This document shows, one piece after another, positions 53,576-62,500 of a stretch of DNA of 64,000 nucleotides. The stretch's first letter is position 1, and every line of letters begins with the position of its first letter. The translations under genes were made by a program, and so were the position numbers. Source of the DNA: UBA961 sp041191145 (GTDB taxonomy: Bacteria; Bacteroidota; Ignavibacteria; Kapaibacteriales; UBA961). The notes beneath the pieces were generated by a model. That model was given only the letters and a program-made list of their open reading frames with translations. It did not search any database and was not told where the DNA came from. Where the stretch lies: contig JBEEPK010000002.1 in NCBI GenBank assembly GCA_041191145.1, positions 1 to 64,000 of the forward strand, read 5' to 3'.

Positions 53576-54592
53576 ATGCGCAATATGCTCAAGTATGTCG
53601 CAATCCCTATTGCAAGTTATATGATGATGTCTTTTTCGACATTTGCGCAACAGCGCACATATGACTTGAAAACAGTAGGAAAGCATGATGATGAAGTTCT
53701 CGGTGTATTTGTCAATGGAGACAATACACGATTTGCAACTTCTAGTTTGGATGAAAGCATAAAAATTTGGTCAATACCTGAAGGGAAGGATTTGATCACC
53801 ATCAAAGGTCACCTTGGTCATGTCAATAATATTTCATTTTCCGGTGATGACAAGCAAATTGCTAGTGCAAGCACTGATCGTACAGTAAGAGTATGGGATG
53901 TTGCAACAGGCACACAGCAATATGTACTCACAGGACATACAGCAGAAGTAATTGGCGTATATTTTAGTCCTAAAAATGATTATATCGCTAGTACTAGTTT
54001 TGATCGAACCGTAAAATTGTGGGACACCAAACTTCGTACGGAAGTCAAGACTTTACGCGGTCATACTGATAAAACAAATGATGTTGCGTATAGTTATGAT
54101 GGACAATATCTTGCTTCATGCAGTGATGATAAAACAATCAAAATATGGAGTACAGACATTAACTCAAAAGAGGCATTATTGACACTGACAGGACATGATA
54201 CTCAAGTATTAACAGTCCTTTACAGTTTTGATTCCAAAAGACTTGCTTCTGCTGATGAAAAAGGCGTTGTTAAAATATGGGAAATGCCATCTGGCACTTT
54301 GCTCCGTACAATCAATGCTCATAATGAAATCGTTCAGTCTGTTTCTTGGGCAGAAGACAATCGTACTATTGTTACTGCAAGCCTTGACAAGTTCGTTAAG
54401 CTTTGGAATAGTGATACAGGTGAAAATTTGATGTCGATGGATGTAGGTTCTGATATCTGGGGTGTTGATTTAACCAGTAGTGCCGATCATATCATGGTTG
54501 GTTGCGCCGATGGTACTGTCAAAATGTTGGTCGAGAAAAAAGAAGCAATCAAAGGCAAAGAAAAACCCAAAGGCAAAGGAGGTAAAAAATGA
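53576..54592 (+). CDS. Exported seven-blade WD40 protein
   Basis: 338 residues. A signal (about 1-24, ending TFAQQ) is followed by seven WD40 repeats ending in IKIW, VRVWD, VKLWD, IKIWS, VKIWE, VKLWN and VKML, enough for one beta-propeller. The end is a lysine/glycine-rich tail (KGKEKPKGKGGKK). Probably a periplasmic scaffold. The ATG of the CRD/OmpA gene overlaps its stop (ATGA), so the two products are likely made together. Confidence 0.87.
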   Translation: MRNMLKYVAIPIASYMMMSFSTFAQQRTYDLKTVGKHDDEVLGVFVNGDNTRFATSSLDESIKIWSIPEGKDLITIKGHLGHVNNISFSGDDKQIASASTDRTVRVWDVATGTQQYVLTGHTAEVIGVYFSPKNDYIASTSFDRTVKLWDTKLRTEVKTLRGHTDKTNDVAYSYDGQYLASCSDDKTIKIWSTDINSKEALLTLTGHDTQVLTVLYSFDSKRLASADEKGVVKIWEMPSGTLLRTINAHNEIVQSVSWAEDNRTIVTASLDKFVKLWNSDTGENLMSMDVGSDIWGVDLTSSADHIMVGCADGTVKMLVEKKEAIKGKEKPKGKGGKK

Positions 54593-55293
54593 AATATCTA
54601 TCGTATCTCCTGCTTTCAAGTTTATTCTTGATTTTTAGCTTTAATTCTGTTTCTGCTCAGCAAATCATGAGTGTTACCGGAGCTGTAATAGATCAGACGA
54701 CTCGAAATCCTGTCAGCATAATCGTGTCATTCTATGATAAAAACAATAAAAAAATGGGTTCTTCAAAAAGCAACTCTGCAACAGGTTATTATCTTGTAAC
54801 AGGTTTGAAGCAAGGCGAAACCTATAAAGTGCAACTTGAATCTCCTGATTATTTCAAAGATGAATTTGAAGTTACGCTTCCCGTGTCCAAGAAATATGCT
54901 GATGTTTCTCGTGACTTTGCAGTTAAGCCTCTAGCTAAAGGCACAAAGATCCTATTGGAAGTGGCTCCATTTGAATTGAAGAAGTCTAAACTTCGAGTGG
55001 GTGCTGAAGATTATCTGGCAGATGTAAAAAAAATGATGATCTTAAATCCAGGTGTTACAGTTGAAATTCAGACATATCCAGATGCCGAAGGTGACCCAGC
55101 GGTGAATGAGACATTCACCATGGAAAGAGCTCAAGCAATCAAGAAGTATTTGGTAGATAATGGGGTACGCGAGCAGAAAATAGTACTCAAAGCTTCAGGT
55201 CAGACTGATAGCATTAATCCACCTCCAAAGTATAAAACAGCGAAAGGAAAACGCTATATCGGACCAATTTATATAGTAGTTACCAAGGTATGA
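54589..55293 (+). CDS. CRD-fold plus degenerate OmpA-like periplasmic protein
   Basis: 234 residues. Signal about 1-23 (SVSAQQ). The carboxypeptidase-regulatory-like domain (about 26-112) has VTGAVIDQTTRNPVSIIVSFYD. The C-terminal OmpA-like domain (about 120-234) keeps the TMERAQAIKKYLVDNGV helix, but the loop that binds peptidoglycan is altered (QTYPDAEGDPAVNE in place of GHTDxxG). The Arg of the ERAQ motif remains. Translationally coupled to the WD40 gene. Together the pair has the propeller, CRD and OmpA parts of a PorE-like protein. Confidence 0.78.
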   Translation: MKYLSYLLLSSLFLIFSFNSVSAQQIMSVTGAVIDQTTRNPVSIIVSFYDKNNKKMGSSKSNSATGYYLVTGLKQGETYKVQLESPDYFKDEFEVTLPVSKKYADVSRDFAVKPLAKGTKILLEVAPFELKKSKLRVGAEDYLADVKKMMILNPGVTVEIQTYPDAEGDPAVNETFTMERAQAIKKYLVDNGVREQKIVLKASGQTDSINPPPKYKTAKGKRYIGPIYIVVTKV

Positions 55294-55331
55294 TTCAGTA
55301 ATAGCATCTGAAGACTTTTTTCCTATCTTGC

Positions 55332-55361
55332 AGGGCATTCATGTGAATGCCCTCATTATTT
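55332..55361 (+). terminator. Terminator-like hairpin after the CRD/OmpA gene
   Basis: A perfect stem of 9-10 bp AGGGCATTC(A) / (T)GAATGCCCT at 55332-55353, with a weak T-rich tail (CATTATTTT). It ends 9-17 bases before the next ATG at 55371. Confidence 0.65.
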
Positions 55362-55370
55362 TAAAGAAAG

Positions 55371-56930
55371 ATGAGCAATTATTCAGATAGAAGAGATTTT
55401 CTTAAAGTGCTGATCGGGGGAACCGGTGCAGCATTTCTCGCACTGCACGGTTGTGGAGATGACACATCTAAAATACAAAGGGTTGCCGGTCCTAATCCTG
55501 AGACCATACTCAAAAGACAAAGATTCTCCATTGCACATCAATATGTGCGTGATAAAAGTATAGATGGGGCAAAGAATAATAATGTACCATTGCAATGTGA
55601 TGTAGTAATAATCGGAGCAGGAGCTTCTGGTTTGGCAGCTGCATTGACATTACATGATGCGGGTTACGATGTGTTATTGCTTGAAAATGAAAGTCAAGTA
55701 GGAGGTGCAGGAATTCATGGAAGCATGCATGATATAAAATATCCATATGGCTCTGTTTATTTTGTTGATTACTCGGATGATATTAAAAAGATCTGTGCAA
55801 GAACAGGCTTGCAACCATTGCCCGCACCTGAAGATGCGGTATTGCATCAAGGACAATTGATTGGTAATTTTTGGTCAGATGCATCTCTTCAATCTTTAGA
55901 AGTATCTCAAATTGAAAAAGATGGTATGAAGCTATTCAGGGATGTGCTTTTAAATGATCAAAAGGTCCCTTCCTATCCTTTGCCTCGAGTATTGTCGAAA
56001 TATGAAGCAGAATTGGATGCACAATCTGCAAAGGATTATCTGTCTCAATTTTCTTCCCCATATCTTGAAACATTGCTTGATCTTTATTCAAGATCTTCAA
56101 TGGGTGGTGCATTAAATGAATCCAATGCATATTGCTTATTAAACTTTTATTCTTCTGAGATTGGAAGCGAGTTTGGAAAAGATCGCTTTACTTTTCCTGG
56201 TGGTATGAATGCACTGTACAAAGCAATTGCTACTCTGATCCCACAGGAAAAGGTGATGACAAATCATTTGGCATTTGCAATTGTAAATACAAAAGATGGC
56301 GTTGAAGTATCCTGTGTGAGTGATGACAATGAAATCAGAAAAGTGAAGGCAAAAAAAATCATTATGACAGGTCAAAAACATGTTTCTGCTTTTATGATTC
56401 AAGATTTACCAGACGCTCAAAGATCAGCGATGATGTCAATGCAATATCCTCCATATGCCACCATGCATTTTACATGTGAAGAAGAACTCTTTCCGAATCA
56501 TATCATGGATGTATGGACTCCCGAGGCTACCCCATTTTGTACTGATATCATTTGTTCAAATGCAATGCAAGGATCTAAGAAGAAGTATGATCATCATGTG
56601 TACTCAATTTTTGGTGCAATGCCACAACAGCAAAGAAGTGTTTTGTTGGATGATCAAGCCATGGCCAAACATGGTGTAGACATTATTTCAAAAACAATGA
56701 AGTATCTTGGCAAGTCGCTTGATTCAATTTCTCAAATTGAAGTATTTGGATGGGGACATGCCCTTGCAATACCATTTCCCGGCTCACATAATGGTCCGGC
56801 TCAATTGGCTTCTGCCAGACATGGAAATATCTTCTTCGGTGCATCTGACAATGATGCCGCATCTAGCGTAGAGAATGCACTTGCAAATGGTTTCGCTTCA
56901 GGTAGGGAGGTCATTCAGTCATTGAATTAA
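55371..56930 (+). CDS. Tat-exported FAD-dependent oxidoreductase, lipoprotein
   Basis: 519 residues. The twin-arginine signal RRDFLKVLIGG (7-17) ends in a lipobox with Cys28 (ALHGC), so it is likely a Tat-exported lipoprotein. An FAD-binding Rossmann motif VVIIGAGASGLAAALTLHDAG follows near residues 80-100. The end has a GHALAIPFPG-type cofactor contact and ASDNDAASSVENALANGFASG. The layout fits flavin amine-oxidase-like or spermidine-dehydrogenase-like proteins. Substrate unknown. Preceded by a terminator hairpin and AAAGAAAG. Confidence 0.85.
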   Translation: MSNYSDRRDFLKVLIGGTGAAFLALHGCGDDTSKIQRVAGPNPETILKRQRFSIAHQYVRDKSIDGAKNNNVPLQCDVVIIGAGASGLAAALTLHDAGYDVLLLENESQVGGAGIHGSMHDIKYPYGSVYFVDYSDDIKKICARTGLQPLPAPEDAVLHQGQLIGNFWSDASLQSLEVSQIEKDGMKLFRDVLLNDQKVPSYPLPRVLSKYEAELDAQSAKDYLSQFSSPYLETLLDLYSRSSMGGALNESNAYCLLNFYSSEIGSEFGKDRFTFPGGMNALYKAIATLIPQEKVMTNHLAFAIVNTKDGVEVSCVSDDNEIRKVKAKKIIMTGQKHVSAFMIQDLPDAQRSAMMSMQYPPYATMHFTCEEELFPNHIMDVWTPEATPFCTDIICSNAMQGSKKKYDHHVYSIFGAMPQQQRSVLLDDQAMAKHGVDIISKTMKYLGKSLDSISQIEVFGWGHALAIPFPGSHNGPAQLASARHGNIFFGASDNDAASSVENALANGFASGREVIQSLN

Positions 56931-56938
56931 GGGGTAGT

Positions 56939-58030
56939 ATGCAGAATAATATGCGATGGGGAGCTAATGAAATCATTGGATTGTCTTTGTTGAGTTCAAT
57001 CCATGGACCACTACTTCGATCAATTGTCGAAAAATACTCCTCTCTTGAATCCTATTGTAGATATGGCTTGACACAGCCATTATTTTTGGGAAATGAACAA
57101 TCAAACGCAGAACATATCATTCAAATAGGAAGAAATCATAGGGAACAACATGAACAATACAATATCTCAATCATTACGTTTAATTGCGAAAACTATCCAG
57201 AAACTCTCAAACATATAGAGTATCCTCCTCCATTACTCTATGTAAAAGGTTCTTTGAATCATTCAATGGGGTATGCAATTGTAGGGACAAGGAATCCAAC
57301 GCTTTATGGACAAAGAGTTACGGAACAATATGCCGAAGAATTTTCACGACATGGAATATGCATCATCAGTGGATTGGCACAAGGCATTGATACCATAGCG
57401 CATCGCTCAACATTGAATTCAAATGGTTTAACTTATGCCGTTATAGCATCAGGACATGAAATGATTAGTCCTAAATCTGCAAAGTGGCTATCGGATGAAA
57501 TTATTGAAAAAGGTGGTGCAGTCATCAGCGAATATTCAATGAATGTAAAGGCAAAACCTCCATTTTTTCCTAGAAGAAATCGCATCATTAGTGGTCTGAG
57601 TTCTGCTGTATTAATTGTTGAAAGCGGTAAATCAGGTGGATCAATGATAACCGCTCAATTTGCCTTCGATCAAAATAGAGATCTATATGCCATTCCGGGA
57701 AGTATTTACTCTCCAATGTCTGAAGGAAATCATTTATTACTTGCCCAACAAAAAGCAATCTTGACTCAATCTCCACTAGACATGTTGGTTCAAATAAAGG
57801 AACATGTCACAGTACCCATAAAATGCAGCGAATGTGATTCAAATGAACATGCTATATTGCAAGTATTGGGCGATGAACCATTGCATATAGATCAAATTAT
57901 TGCATTGACTACATTTACTATGTCCAATGTTCTATCTACTTTATTGGCTTTGGAGTGCCGGCAACTTGTGAAGCAAATGACCGGCATGAATTTCATACGA
58001 TTGACACATGCATTCACACTCAAATCGTAA
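56939..58030 (+). CDS. dprA: DNA-processing protein DprA/Smf
   Basis: 363 residues. An N-terminal helical domain (about 1-75), the Rossmann-like DprA core (about 75-290) with AIVGTRNPTLYGQR, ISGLAQGIDTIAHR, FPRRNRIISGLSSAVLIVE and KSGGSMITAQFAFDQNRD, then a small winged-helix end. It loads RecA on incoming single-stranded DNA during transformation. The start follows the FAD gene by 8 nt. The end overlaps fni by 23 nt. Confidence 0.94.
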   Translation: MQNNMRWGANEIIGLSLLSSIHGPLLRSIVEKYSSLESYCRYGLTQPLFLGNEQSNAEHIIQIGRNHREQHEQYNISIITFNCENYPETLKHIEYPPPLLYVKGSLNHSMGYAIVGTRNPTLYGQRVTEQYAEEFSRHGICIISGLAQGIDTIAHRSTLNSNGLTYAVIASGHEMISPKSAKWLSDEIIEKGGAVISEYSMNVKAKPPFFPRRNRIISGLSSAVLIVESGKSGGSMITAQFAFDQNRDLYAIPGSIYSPMSEGNHLLLAQQKAILTQSPLDMLVQIKEHVTVPIKCSECDSNEHAILQVLGDEPLHIDQIIALTTFTMSNVLSTLLALECRQLVKQMTGMNFIRLTHAFTLKS

Positions 58031-59027
58031 ACGCGATCATATTGATATCTGTCTTGGACCCGAAATTGAGCATGCTTCGGGCAGTGGTTTTGATGCATAT
58101 GAATTCCTTCATGTGGCATTGCCTGAGATTGATTATGAAGATATTGAACTTCAAGTCAATTTCTTGGGTCATGACATCAGTGCTCCACTGTTTATTTCAG
58201 GAATGACAGGTGGAATTAATGATGCAGTTAACATTAATGGTGAATTGGCTGAATTATGTTCAGATATGAATATTCCATTTGTGCTCGGATCACAGAGATC
58301 AATGTTATACGATCTTGCATCTGATGAATCATTCACCATTGCTAGAAAAAGAGCTCCAAATGGATTGATATCAGCAAATATTGGCGCAACAGAAATAGCA
58401 TGTAGTGAACATCAGGCGGGAATTTTGTCTATCATTGATAGGATTGACGCAAACTTTCTAACAGTACATGCTAATCCTTTGCAAGAGTTGTTTCAACCTG
58501 AAGGGAATACGAGATTTTCCGGTGTATTGCGAGGAATTGAACAAATTCGTGGAAAAATTGACATTCCAATCATTGTCAAGGAAGTGGGTTCCGGTATTTC
58601 TTTGGAGTTAGCCAAAAAATTACATGATATCGGAGTGGATGCAATCGATGTAGCGGGAAAAGGTGGCACCAGTTGGTCTGCGGTTGAAATGAAAAGAAAT
58701 CAAAGTGAGTTTTCAGAATACTTCAGAGAATGGGGAATGCCAACTTCCTATTGTTTGCTATCACTTCGGGAGTATTGCGGTAAAGTTGGAATGAGTATAA
58801 TGTCTTCAGGTGGAATCAGGAATACGCATGATATAGCGATGTCTATTGCAATGGGAGCAACATCAGTCGGTATGGCTAGACCTATTCTACTGGCATATCA
58901 TGAGAATGGAATTCAAGCTGTTCAAGCATTACTGGAGGATAACATGATAAATCTGAAAAGAATCATGTTTCTTACCGGTTCCAAAAACTGCAATCAATTA
59001 TCACATGCAATGTTCAGAAAGATTTAA
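58008..59027 (+). CDS. fni: Type 2 isopentenyl-diphosphate delta-isomerase
   Basis: 339 residues, FMN-dependent TIM barrel. Motifs: RKRDHIDICLGPEIE at the N-terminus, FISGMTGG, FVLGSQRSML, ANIGATE, VKEVGSGIS, DVAGKGGTSW and SSGGIRN. It interconverts IPP and DMAPP for isoprenoids. The ATG lies inside dprA with a 23-nt overlap, so translation is probably coupled. Ends 4 bases into the convergent LolA-like gene. Confidence 0.95.
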   Translation: MHSHSNRKRDHIDICLGPEIEHASGSGFDAYEFLHVALPEIDYEDIELQVNFLGHDISAPLFISGMTGGINDAVNINGELAELCSDMNIPFVLGSQRSMLYDLASDESFTIARKRAPNGLISANIGATEIACSEHQAGILSIIDRIDANFLTVHANPLQELFQPEGNTRFSGVLRGIEQIRGKIDIPIIVKEVGSGISLELAKKLHDIGVDAIDVAGKGGTSWSAVEMKRNQSEFSEYFREWGMPTSYCLLSLREYCGKVGMSIMSSGGIRNTHDIAMSIAMGATSVGMARPILLAYHENGIQAVQALLEDNMINLKRIMFLTGSKNCNQLSHAMFRKI

Positions 59028-59692
59028 CGAAATTGATCCTCAGTGATTCCTTTATTGACTATGATATTTGTGTAAGCGATTTGTGCGCTCCCTTTTGTAT
59101 TCTTCTTCTCACCACCCTTCTTCTTTTCTGCTAGTAAATCACCTGTCATGGATTTTGGGAGCGAGAAAGCGGGGACATCAAATGACATAAAAATTGAGGA
59201 TGGCAGAGCATATCTTTCAAATTGCTTCTCATAATTCATGTCCATGATGATAGTTCCACCTTTGGTCACAGCAGACATCTTGCCTATCAATTCTTTCTTA
59301 GAATCGATCCATACTGTTGCTACAATGATCTGACCTGTATCAGCAATGGGAATGACTTTTTTTACTTTATACACTATTCCCTTGATATTTTCATCTGGAA
59401 GATCAACACTTGTGAATGGGGATTCCAATAATGCAGCAAATGGTAAACCTGCACCTTGTTTGGGAAGCATGGAAAAACCTTCGGACTTGACTTTAAGTCT
59501 ACCCGGTGCTTTGTAGAGTATTGTGGCTTTAGAAGGCTTGGCTTTTAAAAACTCAACATTTAGAGTGATAACTGCCTCTGCTCTGAAATCTTTGATTGTA
59601 CGAACTTTGTCTCTGACTTTTAATAATAAAGCATCATTTGCAAAAAGTGGGGAAGCAAGCAAGAAAGAAATTGCGATGATGATCAAATGCAT
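59024..59692 (-). CDS. LolA-like outer-membrane lipoprotein carrier or related beta protein
   Basis: 222 residues. Signal about 1-18. The beta-rich core begins LLLKVRDKVRTIKDFRAEAVITLNVEF and continues with strands typical of LolA/LolB-like half-barrels (ATILYKAPGRLKVKSEG; KGGTIIMDMNYEKQFERYALPSSIFM). A short lysine-rich segment (AEKKKGGEKKN) precedes the end. Function inferred from fold only: a periplasmic lipid or lipoprotein carrier. Overlaps the end of fni by 4 bases. Confidence 0.65.
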   Translation of the reverse strand: MHLIIIAISFLLASPLFANDALLLKVRDKVRTIKDFRAEAVITLNVEFLKAKPSKATILYKAPGRLKVKSEGFSMLPKQGAGLPFAALLESPFTSVDLPDENIKGIVYKVKKVIPIADTGQIIVATVWIDSKKELIGKMSAVTKGGTIIMDMNYEKQFERYALPSSIFMSFDVPAFSLPKSMTGDLLAEKKKGGEKKNTKGSAQIAYTNIIVNKGITEDQFR

Positions 59693-59751
59693 GATGGATA
59701 TACCTTGTTAATGATGCGCTTGTAACACGCTGGATAGACTAATCGTTCCTT

Positions 59752-60978
59752 TCAAACCTCCACATAATTCATGTCTTTACCGAATGTCTCTTCCAAGGGT
59801 AATACTGATATGATGGCAATTGCAGTACAGGCAAGTCCTACGCAAAGTGCGGCATATTTCATACCTATCATTGGTATGAGAGCTGCAAAAGCCACAGATA
59901 TGATATTGAGTGACCCACGAGCAATATTGGGTACGGTGGTTGCAACTGTCGCTCGAAGATTGGTTCCAAATTGCTCCGCTGCAATCGTAACGAAAATTGC
60001 CCAAAAACCTACTGAAATTCCCAATATGAAAATCCACCAATACATCATTATTGCACTTGAAAAAGGTATTGTAAGATAGCCGATGAAACAGAATGCATTG
60101 AATGTCAAAAACTGTAACATGACTTTTCTTCTGCTCTTATAAACCTGGCTGAGCCATCCTGAAAGAAAATCTCCAATGGCAAGCCCTGCATAGCAAAATG
60201 CGATTGCATCTCCTCCCGATATCTTTTCGGTTATACCATGCTCTTTGGCAAATTCAGGTGCAAGAGTCACCAAAATACCAACCACAAACCAAGTAGGCAT
60301 TCCAATCAAAATGCACAGAATAAAGCGTCTGAGTAAATGCGGGGTCGTGAGCAATTGCAATAAGCTTCCTTTTTTATGATCTGATTTCTTGACATTAGAA
60401 AACATATCTGATTCCACCACTTTGATCCGCAATAACAATAATGCTAACCCCATTATTCCACCAACGATATAGGCAGTTCTCCAATCCAACTTTGCAACCA
60501 TATTTGCGAGTAAAGCTCCCGTGACACCAATTCCGGCTACTATCATTGTGCCATAACCTCTTTGATCTTTTGGCAATACTTCGGAGACAAGAGTAATGCC
60601 TACTCCCAATTCACCGGCAAGTCCAATACCGGCTATGAAACGAAGAATCGCATATTGCTCTACAGAAACCACAAAGGCATTTAATGTATTAGCCAATGAG
60701 TATAATAATATAGAACCAAATAAAGTGGATATTCTTCCTTTTTTATCACCTAAAACTCCCCAGAACACGCCACCAATCAAAGTTCCGGCCATCTGCATGT
60801 TCAATAAAAACAAACCTTGTGATGTGATTTGTTCAGGCAATAAACCAAGTGATGCCAAGCTGGGAACTCGGACAACACTGAAGAGAATGAGATCATAGAT
60901 ATCAACAAAATAACCGAGTGCAGCCACAATAACCGCTGCATTCATCGCTGAATTTCGTAAACCTGCTAAATGAGACAT
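59752..60978 (-). CDS. MFS transporter, metabolite:H+ symporter type
   Basis: 408 residues with about twelve membrane helices. MFS signatures: GDKKGRISTLFG between helices 2 and 3 and RFIAGIGLAGELGVGITLVSE on helices 4/5, resembling the sugar-phosphate/aromatic-acid symporter groups. DIYDLILFSV on helix 1 is family-like. Substrate unknown. Same strand as, and 14 nt after, the J-domain protein gene. Confidence 0.87.
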   Translation of the reverse strand: MSHLAGLRNSAMNAAVIVAALGYFVDIYDLILFSVVRVPSLASLGLLPEQITSQGLFLLNMQMAGTLIGGVFWGVLGDKKGRISTLFGSILLYSLANTLNAFVVSVEQYAILRFIAGIGLAGELGVGITLVSEVLPKDQRGYGTMIVAGIGVTGALLANMVAKLDWRTAYIVGGIMGLALLLLRIKVVESDMFSNVKKSDHKKGSLLQLLTTPHLLRRFILCILIGMPTWFVVGILVTLAPEFAKEHGITEKISGGDAIAFCYAGLAIGDFLSGWLSQVYKSRRKVMLQFLTFNAFCFIGYLTIPFSSAIMMYWWIFILGISVGFWAIFVTIAAEQFGTNLRATVATTVPNIARGSLNIISVAFAALIPMIGMKYAALCVGLACTAIAIISVLPLEETFGKDMNYVEV

Positions 60979-60992
60979 AGAGTAACCATAAA

Positions 60993-61916
60993 TTAATGTC
61001 GTCCGCTAAAATATGTTGCATCAATGAATTCTTCGGTATACACTCTTTTTTCTTTAATTGAAGGATCGGTATTCTCGAGCATTTCCTGATCAATGATCCA
61101 TTCACTTCCTGTCAACATCTTGATGATATCTTGAGATTTGCGAATCTCGGCAGAGTATTTCTCTATTTGCTGATTGAGTGTGATTCCATGATTAGTAATC
61201 CAATTGGAATCTTTCAAACCCAATGCATAGCAGAATGGAATCTGAGTTTTGAGTTTTGCTATATATTCAACTTCTTTGCTTATCAGAGTTTGTACTTTTT
61301 GTAATTCATGCATCAATTCTTCTTTATTAGAGCTTGATTCTTCCAATGAATCTGAAACTACTAGGGGAGAGTTGCATATGAGTGTGTGTAGTGCATGAAG
61401 TGTATGAAGATCTTTCTCATCATATGCTTTTTGTACTGAAATCCAATATTTCTGAGTTAGATCCGGATCGGCGCCGGAATCTGGATGTAGTTTCTTTGCC
61501 AATTCTTTATACAACTTTGGTAGAGATGCATGAACATGTGAATGATCTAATGCAATCTTCGCTTTTGATTGCTGACTAAGTAATTCTTGCATTCTGTCTT
61601 TTAATGCAGCGAATTCTTTGTCAACCACTTTATGAATCAATGCAATCAACTCAGGAGTTAATTTTTCCCCTCTCTGAAATTTCGTCATCAATAACTCAGC
61701 TCTTCTTTGCAATTCGCTGTTTTGCAATGCTTTCTGCTGAATTTCAATCTCCAGATGTTTGAAATGTATATCATATTCGGCATGTAAAGAGCTTTTCTCG
61801 TGTTCCTTCATTCGATGATGCTCATGCATCAATTCCTGCAATTCTCTTCTGGATTTGAGAATCTGATTTTTTAGATCAATGATTTCTTGATGAAGCGATA
61901 TCTGCGACATACTCAT
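60993..61916 (-). CDS. Coiled-coil protein with an internal J-domain
   Basis: 307 residues. Long charged coiled coils flank a J-domain-like core (about 128-178): LPKLYKELAKKLHPDSGAD with HPD at 144-146, then a helix IV-like segment (KYWISVQKAYDEKDLHTL). HPD is the motif that stimulates DnaK. No G/F or zinc-finger domain follows, so it is a class C J protein. It overlaps the following lipoprotein gene by 4 nt. Client and role unknown. Confidence 0.78.
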   Translation of the reverse strand: MSMSQISLHQEIIDLKNQILKSRRELQELMHEHHRMKEHEKSSLHAEYDIHFKHLEIEIQQKALQNSELQRRAELLMTKFQRGEKLTPELIALIHKVVDKEFAALKDRMQELLSQQSKAKIALDHSHVHASLPKLYKELAKKLHPDSGADPDLTQKYWISVQKAYDEKDLHTLHALHTLICNSPLVVSDSLEESSSNKEELMHELQKVQTLISKEVEYIAKLKTQIPFCYALGLKDSNWITNHGITLNQQIEKYSAEIRKSQDIIKMLTGSEWIIDQEMLENTDPSIKEKRVYTEEFIDATYFSGRH

Positions 61917-62500
61917 TGCGGCATGAATGAATGAAAAGCAAGGGCAATTGATGGAGAATTTGAGAATGCATCTTTGGAAGTCGTCAAAATGGCAATGTGA
62001 TAGAGTCTGTCATCGAAAAGATACATTTCCGAAGTGCCATAGTATCTTGTCATCCCATCGAGCATGGTGTAAAAAGTTCGTAAACCCTCAGTTGATTTGT
62101 TGTGTATTGCTTTGACACATTTCATTGATTGAGTACTTTTTGCATCCATGGCATGAAGAAAATAATTCATAGCGGATTCAAAGAGTTTTTCGGGCTTCCG
62201 TTTTTGAATCACATTTTTGGAATAGCTCGCCACGCTAATGGTCATGGAAATTGAATCATTCTCCATCAAGTACACATCTTGTATCGCATTGTCATAAATG
62301 GTTTTTAAGGTATCTCTTTGCTTAAAAGAAATTCCATTTAGCTCTTTTGACAATGAAATGACAAAAGAATTATTGTTGCCTGTAAATACTTTTGAAGCGG
62401 GCCATTGATTCTTGCGATTCTGAGATGGCAATTGTTGCTCTTTTTCATCCGAACAAGAAGTGAGGAAGATCACAGCAAATACTATGCAGAGATATTTCAT
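61913..62500 (-). CDS. Uncharacterised lipoprotein (195 aa)
   Basis: Signal with lipobox LTSC, Cys16 predicted as lipidated. The mature part has a beta-rich fold with SMTISVASYSKNVIQKRK and GMTRYYGTSEMYLFDDRLYHIAILTTS, as in PsbP/DUF1795-like small lipoproteins, but I cannot assign a family. Overlaps the YfhO-like gene by 4 nt upstream and the J-protein gene by 4 nt downstream. Confidence 0.65.
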   Translation of the reverse strand: MKYLCIVFAVIFLTSCSDEKEQQLPSQNRKNQWPASKVFTGNNNSFVISLSKELNGISFKQRDTLKTIYDNAIQDVYLMENDSISMTISVASYSKNVIQKRKPEKLFESAMNYFLHAMDAKSTQSMKCVKAIHNKSTEGLRTFYTMLDGMTRYYGTSEMYLFDDRLYHIAILTTSKDAFSNSPSIALAFHSFMPQ

